Source of the DNA: Bacilli bacterium
GTDB taxonomy: Bacteria; Bacillota_I; Bacilli_A; RFN20; CAG-826
Direction of reading: 5' to 3'
NCBI GenBank assembly: GCA_024695105.1
Contig: JAILIV010000051.1
Location: forward strand, 1-32,894
Length of the DNA: 32,894 nucleotides
Notes under the pieces: model-generated
Database searches by the model: none
What the model saw: only the letters and a program-made list of their open reading frames with translations
What the model was told of the DNA's origin: nothing
Made by a program: the position numbers and the translations under genes
Shown: one piece after another, positions 22,619 to 30,645 of the stretch
Layout: every line of letters begins with the position of its first letter
How positions within the stretch are numbered: the first letter of the stretch is position 1

Positions 22619-24448
22619 ATGGCAAAAGAAATCATCGTCGGTATCGACCTCGGTACCACCAACTCCGTCATCAGCTACATGCAGGCTGACGGCAAAGTCA
22701 AAGTCATCCCCAACCCCGAAGGCACCAACACGACCCCCTCGGTCGTCGGCTTTAAGGGAAGCGGCGAGGAAATCGTCGGCAACGCCGCCAAGCGTCAGGC
22801 CATCACCAACCCCGACACCGTCTCCTCCGCCAAGCGCAAAATCGGCACTGGGGACAAGTTCCACATCGGCTGCCTGAACAAGGACTTCACCCCGCAGGAG
22901 ATCTCCTCCAAGGTGCTCGCCTACATGAAGAGCTACGCGGAGAAGAACCTCGGCCAGCCCGTCTCCAAAGCCGTCATCACCGTCCCGGCCTACTTCAATG
23001 ACGCCCAGCGCCAGGCCACCAAAGACGCCGGCACCATCGCGGGTTTGGAAGTCGTCCGTATCATCAACGAGCCCACCGCGGCCTGCCTTGCCTATGGCCT
23101 TGATACCAATAAGTCCGAAAACGTCCTCGTCTTCGACCTCGGCGGTGGCACCCTCGACGTCTCGATCCTCGACATCGGCGAAGGCACCTTCCAGGTCTTG
23201 GCCACTTCCGGCGACACCAACCTCGGCGGCGACGACTGGGACAACATGATCGCCGACTGGATCCAAGCCCAGATCCGCATCGAAACCGGTGCCAACCTCA
23301 CGGACAAAATGGCCCGTCAGCGCTTCGTCGACGCGGCCGAAAAAGCCAAGATCGAGCTCTCTTCGTCCCTTGAGACGACCATCTCCCTCCCCTTCATCGG
23401 CATGGGATCCTCGGGCCCGATCAACTTCGAGACCACCCTCACCCGCGCCAAATTCCAGGAATTGACCCGCCCGCTTCTCGAGCGTTGCCGCGCCCCGATG
23501 GAGAAGGCCATGAAGGACTCTGGCCTCTCCTATGGCGAAATCGCCAACATCCTCATGGTCGGCGGCTCGACCCGTATGCCCGCCGTGCAGGAATTCGTCA
23601 AGAAGGCCACCGGCAAGGAGCTCAACCTCTCCATTAACCCGGATGAGGCCGTCTCCTTGGGCGCCGCCATCCAAGGCGCCGTCATCGCCGGCGACGTCAA
23701 GGACATCGTTCTTCTCGACGTCACCCCGTTGACCCTTGGCATCGAGACCCTCGGCGGCGTGCTCACCCCGCTCATCCCGAGAAACACCACGATCCCGACC
23801 ACCAAGTCCCAGATCTTCTCCACGGCCGAAGACAACCAGCCCTCCGTCGACATCTCCGTCTACCAGGGCGAGCGTCCGATGGCCCACGACAATAAGCTTC
23901 TTTGTAACTTCCGCCTCGACGGCATCAAACCGGCGCGCCGTGGCCAACCCCGTATCGAAGTTACCTTCTCCATCGACGTCAACGGCATCGTCAAGGTCAC
24001 CGCGAAGGACCTCGACACGCAACAGATGGCCGACATCACCATCTCCGGCAGCAACGGCCTGTCCAAGGAGGACATCGACCGCATGGTCCGCGAGGCCGAG
24101 GAGAACAAGGCCGCCGATGAAAAGCGCAAAGCCGACATCGAGGTCAAGAACAAGGCCCAGACCTACGTCGACGAGATCAACCGCACCCTGAACGAGCAGG
24201 GCGACAAGATGGATCCGACGCAGAAGGAACAGCTCACCAAGCTCCGCGACGACGCCCAAGGCGCCATCGCCGCCAACGACATCGAGAAGCTCCGCGAGAT
24301 CGTCGGGCGCCTGGAAGACGCGGCTGCCGCCGCGGCCCAAGGCGGTGCCGGAAACCCTGGCGCCAACCCTGGCGCCAACCCCGGTGGCGAAGGCAACGAA
24401 ACCCCGGATGACGTGGTGGATGCCGACTTCACCGATACGAATAAGTAA
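22619..24448 (+). CDS. dnaK: Chaperone DnaK (Hsp70)
   Basis: A 609-residue Hsp70 of normal length. The ATPase domain starts with IIVGIDLGTTNSV and has VPAYFNDAQRQATKDAGTIAG, FDLGGGTLDVSILDIG and MVGGSTRMPAVQEFV; the linker DIVLLDVTPLTLGIETLGG leads to the substrate-binding domain (GERPMAHDNKLLCNF, GQPRIEVTFSIDVNGI) and the lid. The C-terminal tail is glycine- and asparagine-rich with a short GANP repeat and ends DDVVDADFTDTNK, close to the usual DVVDADF motif. AAAGGAG at 22602-22608 sets the start. The gene is the third in the CIRCE-controlled operon. A long antisense frame across it is a composition artefact. Confidence 0.98.
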   Translation: MAKEIIVGIDLGTTNSVISYMQADGKVKVIPNPEGTNTTPSVVGFKGSGEEIVGNAAKRQAITNPDTVSSAKRKIGTGDKFHIGCLNKDFTPQEISSKVLAYMKSYAEKNLGQPVSKAVITVPAYFNDAQRQATKDAGTIAGLEVVRIINEPTAACLAYGLDTNKSENVLVFDLGGGTLDVSILDIGEGTFQVLATSGDTNLGGDDWDNMIADWIQAQIRIETGANLTDKMARQRFVDAAEKAKIELSSSLETTISLPFIGMGSSGPINFETTLTRAKFQELTRPLLERCRAPMEKAMKDSGLSYGEIANILMVGGSTRMPAVQEFVKKATGKELNLSINPDEAVSLGAAIQGAVIAGDVKDIVLLDVTPLTLGIETLGGVLTPLIPRNTTIPTTKSQIFSTAEDNQPSVDISVYQGERPMAHDNKLLCNFRLDGIKPARRGQPRIEVTFSIDVNGIVKVTAKDLDTQQMADITISGSNGLSKEDIDRMVREAEENKAADEKRKADIEVKNKAQTYVDEINRTLNEQGDKMDPTQKEQLTKLRDDAQGAIAANDIEKLREIVGRLEDAAAAAAQGGAGNPGANPGANPGGEGNETPDDVVDADFTDTNK

Positions 24449-24464
24449 GTTCGTATATAACGAA
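24435..24464 (+). promoter_or_regulatory. Two mutually exclusive small hairpins around the dnaK stop codon
   Basis: ATACGAA (24435-24441)/TTCGTAT (24450-24456) form a 7-bp stem whose loop holds the stop TAA. TTCGT (24450-24454) can alternatively pair with ACGAA (24460-24464), so the two hairpins compete for the same bases. Confidence 0.4.
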
Positions 24465-24480
24465 ACGAATTAAACCTATG

Positions 24481-24516
24481 GCAAGCGCCGATTCACATCG
24501 TGGATTGGCGCATTGC
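24481..24516 (+). promoter_or_regulatory. Long hairpin between dnaK and dnaJ
   Basis: Bases 24481-24496 pair with 24500-24516 over 16 bp, including G-T pairs and one bulged A, closing a 3-nt ATC loop. It is not followed by a T-run (CTTCTATAAG follows), so it is more likely an RNA-stability or processing element than a terminator. AGAAAGGAG for dnaJ begins about 10 nt downstream. Confidence 0.65.
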
Positions 24517-24539
24517 CTTCTATAAGAAAGGAGTCCGAA

Positions 24540-25670
24540 ATGGCAGAGAAACGCGATTATTACGAAGTGCTTGGTCTGACCAAAAGCGCCAGCAAGGACG
24601 AGATTAAGTCCGCCTACCGTCGGCTCGCGAAAAAGTACCACCCCGACCTCAACAAGGAACCCGGGGCGGCCGATAAGTTCAAAGAGGTCCAAGAGGCCTA
24701 CGACGTCTTATACGACGACAACAAGCGCGCCCAATACGACCAGTTCGGCCACGCCGCGTTCCAGCAGGGTGGCTCCACCGGTGGCGGTCCCTTCGGCGGA
24801 GGATTCTCCGGCGCGGGGTTCGGCGACATGGATTTGGGCGACATCTTCTCTTCCTTCTTCGGAGGAGGCGGAAGACGTTCCCGTCCGACCGGCCCGCAAA
24901 AAGGCGACAATCAGATCACCCGCATCCGCATCTCCTTCATGGACGCGGTCAACGGCACCAAGGTCTCCATCCCCATCACCTACGACGAGCCGTGCCCCCA
25001 TTGCCATGGCACCGGCGCCGAGTCGGGTTCCGACATCGGCACCTGCCCGCACTGCGGTGGCGTGGGCGCGGTCAAGACGCAACAACGCACGATCTTCGGC
25101 GTCATGGAGTCCTCGACCGTCTGCCCCCATTGCGGCGGTTCGGGCAAAGTCGTCCGCAACAAATGCCACCAATGCGGGGGCAAAGGCTATAGCCGCGTCC
25201 GCAAGGACCTGACGGTGAACATCCCCGCCGGCATCAACGCGGGCCAGCAAGTCCGCGTGCAAGGCAAAGGCGGCAGGGGTATCAACGGAGGTCCCAATGG
25301 CGACCTTTACGTCGAAGTGCTCGTGGCGGAGCATCCCGATTTCCGCCGCGATGGTAACGACATCCACGTCGACATCCCGCTTAGCTTCGTCGACTGCGCC
25401 TTAGGGACGACCGTCACCGTCCCAACCGTCTATGGCGAGGTGGAAGTGCGGATCCCCGAAGGGACGCAGCCCGACGCCATCCTCAAAATCAAGGACCGCG
25501 GCATCAAAGATCTGCATACGCAGCGTCCGGGCAACCAGTACGTGCACGTCAAGGTCAAAACGCCCACCAACCTCACCAGGGCCCAGCGCAAACTCTTGGA
25601 GGAGTTCGCCGCCCAAACGGATAAAAGCGACTCCATCTTCGCCAAGTGGAAGAAAGGCTTCAAGAAATGA
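24540..25670 (+). CDS. dnaJ: Chaperone DnaJ (Hsp40)
   Basis: A 376-residue type I J protein. The J domain has [15 protein letters not shown] and YHPDL with the invariant HPD (residues about 32-34), then a glycine/phenylalanine-rich segment ([17 protein letters not shown]). Four CxxCxGxG zinc repeats follow ([32 protein letters not shown]), and the C-terminal peptide-binding domains ([30 protein letters not shown]). DnaJ hands substrates to DnaK. The first in-frame ATG with a ribosome binding site (AAAGGAG, 24527-24533) is 24540; the open frame before it is part of the hairpin region. Its stop overlaps the next gene by 4 bp (ATGA). Confidence 0.97.
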   Translation: MAEKRDYYEVLGLTKSASKDEIKSAYRRLAKKYHPDLNKEPGAADKFKEVQEAYDVLYDDNKRAQYDQFGHAAFQQGGSTGGGPFGGGFSGAGFGDMDLGDIFSSFFGGGGRRSRPTGPQKGDNQITRIRISFMDAVNGTKVSIPITYDEPCPHCHGTGAESGSDIGTCPHCGGVGAVKTQQRTIFGVMESSTVCPHCGGSGKVVRNKCHQCGGKGYSRVRKDLTVNIPAGINAGQQVRVQGKGGRGINGGPNGDLYVEVLVAEHPDFRRDGNDIHVDIPLSFVDCALGTTVTVPTVYGEVEVRIPEGTQPDAILKIKDRGIKDLHTQRPGNQYVHVKVKTPTNLTRAQRKLLEEFAAQTDKSDSIFAKWKKGFKK

Positions 25671-26119
25671 ACCCCTTCATGGCGGAGGCCATCGAAGAGG
25701 CGCGCAAAGGCATCTGTGCCCATCATGGCGGACCTTTCGGGGCCGTCATCGTCAAAGGCGGCAAAGTGGTGGGACGCGGCCATAACCGGGTGTTGCTCAA
25801 CAACGACGCCACCTGCCATGGCGAGATGGAGGCCATCCGCGACGCGAGCAAAGCGTTGGGGACCTTCGATCTCTCGGGGTGCGAGATCTACACCACCGGG
25901 GAGCCTTGTCCCATGTGCCTCGGCGCCATTTTGTGGGCCAACATCAGCAAAATCTACTATGGCTGCAACACCGTGGACACCGACGGAATCGGGTTCCGCG
26001 ACGAGCGGTTCTATACCCTCTTCCAAGACCATAAGTCGGTATGCCAGGAGTTGGACCGCGAGGCGTGCCTGAAACTCTACGAAGAGTACCTGTCCCTCGA
26101 CGGGAACCAAGGTTACTGA
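25667..26119 (+). CDS. GuaD-like guanine/nucleoside deaminase (zinc-dependent cytidine deaminase fold)
   Basis: A 150-residue deaminase. [20 protein letters not shown], then [16 protein letters not shown] with the catalytic His-x-Glu (HGE rather than HAE), and [16 protein letters not shown] with the PCxxC zinc motif. The sequence around [10 protein letters not shown] resembles Bacillus-type guanine deaminase (GuaD) more than TadA. Guanine to xanthine is the most likely reaction, a purine salvage step; a tRNA adenosine deaminase is the alternative. The start at 25667 lies in the dnaJ stop (ATGA), so translation is coupled to the heat-shock operon. A TTCG-loop terminator ends the unit. Confidence 0.82.
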   Translation: MNPFMAEAIEEARKGICAHHGGPFGAVIVKGGKVVGRGHNRVLLNNDATCHGEMEAIRDASKALGTFDLSGCEIYTTGEPCPMCLGAILWANISKIYYGCNTVDTDGIGFRDERFYTLFQDHKSVCQELDREACLKLYEEYLSLDGNQGY

Positions 26120-26131
26120 CCAAATCCTACC

Positions 26132-26160
26132 AAGGTCGCTTCGGCGGCCTTTTTGTTTTG
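26132..26160 (+). terminator. Terminator of the hrcA-dnaJ-deaminase operon
   Basis: AAGGTCGC (26132-26139) and GCGGCCTT (26144-26151) form an 8-bp stem (one T-G pair) with a TTCG loop, followed by TTTTGTTTTG. Confidence 0.88.
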
Positions 26161-26212
26161 TCCGAAAACGGTTTCATCGCGCATGCAGTTCCGCCCCCAT
26201 GCGCATTGGGCG

Positions 26213-26218
26213 TATACT
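26213..26218 (+). promoter_or_regulatory. -10 box of the TM2/rsmE/mtaB transcription unit
   Basis: TATACT ends 18 nt before ATG 26237, giving a very short leader whose 5' end is GAAAGG, the presumed ribosome binding site. A weak TTCCGC lies 18 bp upstream. Confidence 0.45.
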
Positions 26219-26236
26219 ATGCGTGAAAGGTTCCCC

Positions 26237-26674
26237 ATGCCGTATTGCCGTCACTGCCACGAAGAAATCTCCAAGTTCGACACGGACATCTGCCCCCATT
26301 GCGGCGGCCCTAAGCCGATCGAAAAGGGGTATAAGACGATGGACGTCACCAGAGTTTTCGGCACGGTCGAAGGGAACTTCAAGATGCCCAAAAGCCGGAG
26401 TCAGAAGACGTTTTGCCTGCTATGCATGCTGCTTGGCTATTTCGGGATCCACGAATTCTATATCTACCGTCCCGCCCGTGGGATTGTCTCCCTTTTGGTC
26501 ACGCTTGCCGTGACTTTGGGCGTTGGATTGCCTCTATTCCTTACCGGGGTGTTAGGCAATGCGCTCGCCTTCGTGCTCCCGTTCTTATTGGTCTGGGCTT
26601 GTTTTGTAGGGCTTGGCCTATATTACCGTAAAGTCGAATCGCCGAAGGACGGCAGAGGGGAGTTCCTGCGTTAA
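26237..26674 (+). CDS. Zinc-ribbon TM2-domain membrane protein
   Basis: A 145-residue protein. The N-terminus carries a zinc ribbon with CRHC and CPHC (MPYCRHCHEEIS, DICPHCGGPKPIEKG). A TM2-type domain follows: two or more membrane helices with LLGYFGIHEFYIYRPARGI, the GxHxFY signature of TM2 proteins, then further hydrophobic stretches to about residue 128. Its role is unknown; family members are found in small membrane proteins of many bacteria. The frame is open upstream, but ATG 26219 overlaps the -10 box; ATG 26237 is chosen, with GAAAGG before it. Its stop overlaps the rsmE start (TAATG), so it is the first gene of the rsmE unit, in the place where prmA is found in many relatives. Confidence 0.78.
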   Translation: MPYCRHCHEEISKFDTDICPHCGGPKPIEKGYKTMDVTRVFGTVEGNFKMPKSRSQKTFCLLCMLLGYFGIHEFYIYRPARGIVSLLVTLAVTLGVGLPLFLTGVLGNALAFVLPFLLVWACFVGLGLYYRKVESPKDGRGEFLR

Positions 26675-27408
26675 TGCAACATTACTTCGGGACCATCGCG
26701 GACCAGAAAGCCATCATCGATGGCAAACAGGTCCATCACCTCATCGACGTGCGCCGCACGGTCGTGGGGGAGCAAGTGGAAGTCAGCGATGGCACCGAGT
26801 CCTATCTTTGCGTCGTGGATTCGCTGGAGCCTCTTTCTCTTTCCGTTATACGGAAAATAGACACCAAACGCGAACTCGACATCGACCTGGTCCTTTGCTT
26901 TGCGCTTCTTAAGGGCGACCATAACGACCTTATCGTCTTGAAAGGGACGGAGCTTGGCGTGGCGTCTTTCTATCCATTCCTTTCTTCCCGTTGCATCGTC
27001 AAGCCAGAGAAGAACGAAGACCAACGCATATCGCGGTTGCGTAAGAAAGCCGAGGAAGGGGCGAAGCAATGCCGCCGCGACGTCGTGCCAAGCGTTTCCG
27101 GCTATAAAACCTTCCAAGAAGCGTTAAACCTCCGAGGGGATGTGAAGATCATCGCCTATGAAGGCGAAGCGGGGGTAGGGGAAAGCTTGCTTTCCTTCGC
27201 CAAAGGGTTAAAAAAGAGACAACGGGTCGTGGTTTTGATTGGGCCTGAGGGCGGATTCACCGAAGAAGAGGCCGCGCTGGCGAGGGAGAAAGGATTCCAT
27301 TTCGTCTCGCTCGGGCGCAGGATATTGCGTGCGGAGACAGCCGCGATGTATTGCGCGAGCATATTGGGCGCGCAAAGCGAGGAGGAGGAAATCAATGAAC
27401 CTCTTTGA
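26674..27408 (+). CDS. rsmE: 16S rRNA (uracil1498-N3)-methyltransferase RsmE
   Basis: A 244-residue SPOUT methyltransferase. The N-terminal PUA-like part (MQHYFG, HHLIDVRRTVVGEQVEVSDG) is followed by the knot region with KGTELGVASFYPFLSSRC, RKKAEEGAKQCRR, IGPEGGFTEEE and LGRRILRAETAAM. These are the RsmE signature segments; the last includes the SAM-binding loop. RsmE methylates U1498 of 16S rRNA at the decoding centre. Its start sits in the stop of the TM2 gene, and its end overlaps the next gene by 14 bp. In many Bacillota prmA precedes it; here prmA is absent. Confidence 0.93.
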   Translation: MQHYFGTIADQKAIIDGKQVHHLIDVRRTVVGEQVEVSDGTESYLCVVDSLEPLSLSVIRKIDTKRELDIDLVLCFALLKGDHNDLIVLKGTELGVASFYPFLSSRCIVKPEKNEDQRISRLRKKAEEGAKQCRRDVVPSVSGYKTFQEALNLRGDVKIIAYEGEAGVGESLLSFAKGLKKRQRVVVLIGPEGGFTEEEAALAREKGFHFVSLGRRILRAETAAMYCASILGAQSEEEEINEPL

Positions 27409-28204
27409 CACGATGGAGCGGAAGCAGAAGTTCACCTTTTTCAACTCGGGCGCCGAGAACCGCTTTTTCCTGTCCACGTCGCGCGTTTTGACCGGTTTTA
27501 CGATGTATAAGGGTATGGCCAAGGCCCAAAAGCCCTTCGACATCATCCGGGCCAATATCGTCATCCGCTCCTTGGCGAACAAGAAAACGCTCGATGAGGT
27601 CTATCTCACCACGGTGCGGAACTTCCGCAAAAACGGGGAGCTCCGCCACGACGGGGAGGTCGCCGTGAAGAAGGCCATCGCCTTCGCCAAACAGGGGATG
27701 CCGTTTTTGGAGATCGGGGAGGAAAAGGTCTTTGTTCCGACCTATCCCAAATCCCTCAACAGGATCTACGACAAAGACATTTTGAAGTTGGAGGAGAAAC
27801 CCTTCAAACCAATGTTGGGCAATGGCTCCGAAGCATTATGCATCGATCCCTTCGACACCTATGGGTGGAAGCTTTTCGACTCTTATTTCACCAACCTCAT
27901 CTTGGTGCGCCAGGCGGGGAAGACGGCAGCGTTTTTCGACTATGATTCGTTAACGATATATTTCGTCAATTATCAGGGAAGATTGGATGCGCAGATTTGT
28001 CTTTTCGATCGTCGCATTGGTAAACGAAACACCAACCATATGATGGAACGCATCACTCCGGTCGTGGACGCATATTTCCGGGACGACCGCGATGCATTGC
28101 TTCAGAATCTGGTACAAAATCAGTTAATATCTGGTAGTTTGGTATATCGTCTTTCCTCCGATGAGAAAAAGCATTTCGCCCGTATTGAGCGGAAGTTTGG
28201 TTAA
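27395..28204 (+). CDS. Unrecognised protein between rsmE and mtaB
   Basis: A 269-residue soluble protein with no signal peptide, membrane segment or motif that I recognise. The start at 27395 has GGAGGAGGAAAT directly before it, within the rsmE coding sequence, and the 14-bp overlap points to translational coupling. The N-terminal 130 residues are basic and mixed alpha/beta (NIVIRSLANKKTLDEVYLTTVRNFRKNG), and the second half is rich in aromatic residues (SLTIYFVNYQGRLDAQICLFDRR). The last in-frame stop is directly before mtaB. The consistent codon use and tight packing support a real gene. No function is proposed. Confidence 0.72.
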   Translation: MNLFDTMERKQKFTFFNSGAENRFFLSTSRVLTGFTMYKGMAKAQKPFDIIRANIVIRSLANKKTLDEVYLTTVRNFRKNGELRHDGEVAVKKAIAFAKQGMPFLEIGEEKVFVPTYPKSLNRIYDKDILKLEEKPFKPMLGNGSEALCIDPFDTYGWKLFDSYFTNLILVRQAGKTAAFFDYDSLTIYFVNYQGRLDAQICLFDRRIGKRNTNHMMERITPVVDAYFRDDRDALLQNLVQNQLISGSLVYRLSSDEKKHFARIERKFG

Positions 28205-28205
28205 A

Positions 28206-29486
28206 ATGCCGACTTATTTTACGCATACGCTTGGATGCAAGGTAAATGCTTATGAAACCTCTGCTTTGGAGGCGGAACTTTCTTCCGCGGGCTATGGGAA
28301 GGCTGAAAGCGTCGAAAAGGCTGACATCATTGTATTAAACACATGCTTTGTGACGTCAACCGCAGGGCAAAAGTCCAGGCAGCATATCTCCTCTTTCCGC
28401 AAGAAGAACGCCACGGCGGTCCTACTGGTCATGGGTTGCTATAGCCAAGCGGTTGGGGAGGACTGTCTAAAACAAGGCGCCGACATCGTCCTTGGGACCG
28501 CCAACCGTTCCAAGGCGCTTCCCTATGTTTCCTCGTTTTTGGAATCCAAGGCCCCGATCGTGGACGTGAAGGAAAGCGTTCGCAAGGAAGGCTATGAGGA
28601 GCTTGGCGACAACGCCTATTGTGAGCATACCCGCGCCTACTTGAAGGTGCAGGATGGCTGTGACGCCTTTTGCTCCTATTGCTACATTCCCCAACTGCGC
28701 GGCAATTCCCGTTCACGGGAACCGCGTAACGTCATCGAGGAAGCGATCGCGTTATCGAACAAAGGGTACCGCGAGATCGTCATCACGGGTATCCATACGG
28801 GAATGTATGGCAAAGACCTTCCGGGGGACTATCGACTTCCGGACTTGCTTCGTGACATATCCGCCAAATGCCCGGAGCTGAAGCGTATCCGAATTTCTTC
28901 TTTAGAAGAAAATGAGATCGATGAGGCGTTTTTGGACTTGCTGCGAAAAGACCCGAAGATCGTCGACCATCTCCACGTTCCGTTACAGTCGGGGAGCGAT
29001 GGAGTGCTTCAGGACATGAAACGGCGTTACGACACGGCCGGATTCCTAAGAAAACTAGAAGCGGTGCGGGAGATTCGGCCCGACATCGCCATCACCACCG
29101 ATTTGATCGTCGGTTATCCAACGGAGGACGATGCGCGCTTCGAAGAGACCGTGGCATTTTGCCAGAAGGCCGGCTTTGCCGAGATTCACGTGTTTCCGTT
29201 CTCCTCACGCCCTGGGACGTATGCGAGCACGCTAAAGGACCTTCCCGGCGACATAAAGAAACAAAGGGTGAAACGGATGCTTGGGGTATCCAAAGCCCTC
29301 CGACAAGCCTACAAGGAACGCTTCTACGGACGTGATTTGGGAGTGCTATTCGAAGAATATGACGCCTCCAACGGGCTCATCAGCGGCCATACCGAAAACT
29401 ATCTACGCGTGAGCGTGCCTGGCACGTTGGAACAGCGCGGAACATTTGGAATCGTGCACTACGATTCTTCGATAGCATCGGACTAA
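28206..29486 (+). CDS. mtaB: tRNA t6A37 methylthiotransferase MtaB
   Basis: A 426-residue methylthiotransferase. The N-terminal domain contains the three cluster cysteines in TLGCKVN, LNTCFVT and VMGCYSQ; the radical SAM motif is [17 protein letters not shown]. The middle contains [60 protein letters not shown] and FPFSSRPGT, and a C-terminal TRAM-like domain follows. MtaB adds a methylthio group to t6A37 of tRNAs reading ANN codons. The family opening [12 protein letters not shown] sets ATG 28206; the open frame upstream is spurious. No good Shine-Dalgarno is visible before it, so coupling to the upstream gene, which ends 1 bp earlier, is likely. Confidence 0.92.
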   Translation: MPTYFTHTLGCKVNAYETSALEAELSSAGYGKAESVEKADIIVLNTCFVTSTAGQKSRQHISSFRKKNATAVLLVMGCYSQAVGEDCLKQGADIVLGTANRSKALPYVSSFLESKAPIVDVKESVRKEGYEELGDNAYCEHTRAYLKVQDGCDAFCSYCYIPQLRGNSRSREPRNVIEEAIALSNKGYREIVITGIHTGMYGKDLPGDYRLPDLLRDISAKCPELKRIRISSLEENEIDEAFLDLLRKDPKIVDHLHVPLQSGSDGVLQDMKRRYDTAGFLRKLEAVREIRPDIAITTDLIVGYPTEDDARFEETVAFCQKAGFAEIHVFPFSSRPGTYASTLKDLPGDIKKQRVKRMLGVSKALRQAYKERFYGRDLGVLFEEYDASNGLISGHTENYLRVSVPGTLEQRGTFGIVHYDSSIASD

Positions 29487-29521
29487 TTCGGAATTATTTA
29501 TACATCATCTCAAAATTTGGT

Positions 29522-29550
29522 TTGACCTATGCCACCAAAATGCGTTTAAT
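29522..29550 (+). promoter_or_regulatory. Promoter of rpmF
   Basis: TTGACC (29522-29527) and TTTAAT (29545-29550) are 17 bp apart. AGGAGG lies 28-33 nt downstream ahead of the rpmF start at 29578. Confidence 0.65.
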
Positions 29551-29577
29551 TCCCTCCGTCATCAGGAGGAAGAAACC

Positions 29578-29766
29578 ATGGCAGTACCACAAAGACGCAT
29601 CTCCAAAACCCGCAAGAGACTTCGCCGCAGCCACTTCAAACTCGAGGTGACCGGCTTGGTGAGCTGCCCCCACTGCGGGGCGATGATCCGCTCCCACCGT
29701 GTCTGCCCCAAGTGCGGCTATTACGGCGGCAAGGAAGTCCTTCACGTTTCGGAAGGCAAGAAGTAA
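29578..29766 (+). CDS. rpmF: 50S ribosomal protein L32 (zinc-binding form)
   Basis: A 62-residue L32. It starts [22 protein letters not shown] and carries the C+ zinc ribbon [24 protein letters not shown]. The four cysteines in two CxxC pairs are intact. L32 is a late-assembling large-subunit protein. AGGAGGAAGA precedes ATG 29578. The usual partner gene yceD (DUF177), which often stands directly upstream of rpmF in Bacillota, is absent, and the gene has its own promoter and terminator. The zinc-free C- form is not present in this window. Confidence 0.97.
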   Translation: MAVPQRRISKTRKRLRRSHFKLEVTGLVSCPHCGAMIRSHRVCPKCGYYGGKEVLHVSEGKK

Positions 29767-29783
29767 TCGACTGATTGCGAGAA

Positions 29784-29810
29784 CTCCCGCGGTGACGCGG
29801 GTTTTTCTTT
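29784..29810 (+). terminator. Terminator after rpmF
   Basis: CCCGCG (29786-29791) and CGCGGG (29796-29801) pair around a GTGA loop, followed by TTTTTCTTTT. Confidence 0.85.
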
Positions 29811-29819
29811 TCGTTGGGT

Positions 29820-29825
29820 TATAAT
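29820..29825 (+). promoter_or_regulatory. -10 box of the 29850 lipoprotein gene
   Basis: A perfect TATAAT, 24 nt before ATG 29850. The leader carries only a weak GAGTGA as a ribosome binding site; no -35 consensus is visible in the preceding terminator. Confidence 0.5.
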
Positions 29826-29849
29826 AGGGCGACGACAACAAGAGTGACT

Positions 29850-30290
29850 ATGAAAGCATTACGCTTCGCCGCCTTATCCTTATCCGCGCTATTCGCGCTA
29901 TGCGCTTGCCATAACGAGGCCGCGGAGAGCCCGGAAGACGCCAAATCGGTTTTGGAGAAAGACGGCTTCGGCGTCTCTTTGACCCCGTCGGAGGATTACG
30001 CGGGAAGCCCGATCCAAGAGTATCTTGCCACGGAGCCTAGCGGGCTGACCACTTACCTATTGGCGACCAAGGATCCAAGGGATCCCTCTTCTTCCTATTT
30101 CCCTTATCTCCATGTTTGGTTCTTTAGGAACACGGACAAGGCGGATACGTGGTTCAACGCAAACATGCAGCAACTCCTGCGTTTGGCCACCAACGCCAAG
30201 GACTCGGTGGGGCTAGGCAACAACGTGGTGTATCTAGGCACGTCTTCCGCCGTCAAACTAATGGGTTGGCGGACCAATTTCATCAACTAG
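29850..30290 (+). CDS. Small lipoprotein, unknown function
   Basis: A 146-residue protein with a type II signal peptide: MKALRFAALSLSALFALCAC, with cleavage expected before the second Cys of ALCAC (an unusual Cys in the -2 position of the lipobox), leaving CHNEAAESPEDAK. The mature part is acidic, with LATEPSGLTTYLLATKDPRDPSSSYFPYLHVWFFRN and a C-terminal stretch GLGNNVVYLGTSSAVKLMGW. No enzyme motif is recognised. The open frame to 29814 is rejected because it overlaps the -10 box. It is followed 15 bp later by an unknown small gene and may share its message. Confidence 0.78.
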   Translation: MKALRFAALSLSALFALCACHNEAAESPEDAKSVLEKDGFGVSLTPSEDYAGSPIQEYLATEPSGLTTYLLATKDPRDPSSSYFPYLHVWFFRNTDKADTWFNANMQQLLRLATNAKDSVGLGNNVVYLGTSSAVKLMGWRTNFIN

Positions 30291-30305
30291 CGGGGAGAAG
30301 CGAAT

Positions 30306-30563
30306 ATGGGAACGTTCTTTGGGAAATACATCATCATGCTGCAACGCGGCAACGGGGAGTGGAGGGCCTTCATGGAGGTCTCCCGTTCCGGTTCAATCTA
30401 CACCTGCGACCCGCGGGACTTCGACGCCATCGAGAAGTTCCTGACGCGTGAGGCCGCTGAACGTTGCCTTCGGGAGAAAATCGGGCCGTATCTCGACGAT
30501 AGCGATTTCACCCATTACGTGATCGCCGACAAAAACGACATCCGAAGGTTCCGCAGGGACTAA
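30306..30563 (+). CDS. Small unknown protein downstream of the lipoprotein
   Basis: An 85-residue soluble protein with mixed alpha/beta character: MGTFFGKYIIMLQRGNGEWRAFMEVSRSGSIYTCD forms a beta-rich half and DAIEKFLTREAAERCLREKIGPYL a helical half. GGGGAGAAG precedes the start. It lies 15 bp after the lipoprotein stop and ends in a terminator, so the two form a small operon. The family is not recognised; no domain or catalytic residues can be named. Confidence 0.68.
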   Translation: MGTFFGKYIIMLQRGNGEWRAFMEVSRSGSIYTCDPRDFDAIEKFLTREAAERCLREKIGPYLDDSDFTHYVIADKNDIRRFRRD

Positions 30564-30573
30564 TGGGGACGAT

Positions 30574-30607
30574 ACCGGTCGATGGACTCGGTTTTTCTTT
30601 TTTTGGA
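30574..30607 (+). terminator. Terminator after the small unknown gene
   Basis: ACCGGTC (30574-30580) pairs with GAC, a bulged T and CGGT (30585-30592) around a GATG loop; a long T-run (TTTTTCTTTTTTT) follows. Confidence 0.8.
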
Positions 30608-30620
30608 CGCGATAAAGGAA

Positions 30621-30626
30621 GATAAT
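30621..30626 (+). promoter_or_regulatory. Possible -10 box of deoC
   Basis: GATAAT lies 19 nt before ATG 30646 with GAGGAAA between. No good -35 hexamer is visible in the T-rich terminator upstream. Confidence 0.4.
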
Positions 30627-30645
30627 CGGCCTAGAGGAAACATCC

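Noticed and set aside
22511-24340. A 609-codon open frame on the minus strand opposite dnaK.
   Set aside because: Long antisense frames across dnaK are a known effect of its codon bias. The product is a low-complexity Gly/Asp/Val-rich sequence with no family, and dnaK itself is certain.
26153-26236. Longer start for the TM2 protein.
   Set aside because: It begins inside the terminator of the previous operon and crosses the -10 box; the zinc-ribbon start at 26237 has a ribosome binding site.
27239-27394. Longer start for the unrecognised gene between rsmE and mtaB.
   Set aside because: The added residues are Arg-rich and lie in another frame of rsmE; ATG 27395 has GGAGGAGG before it.
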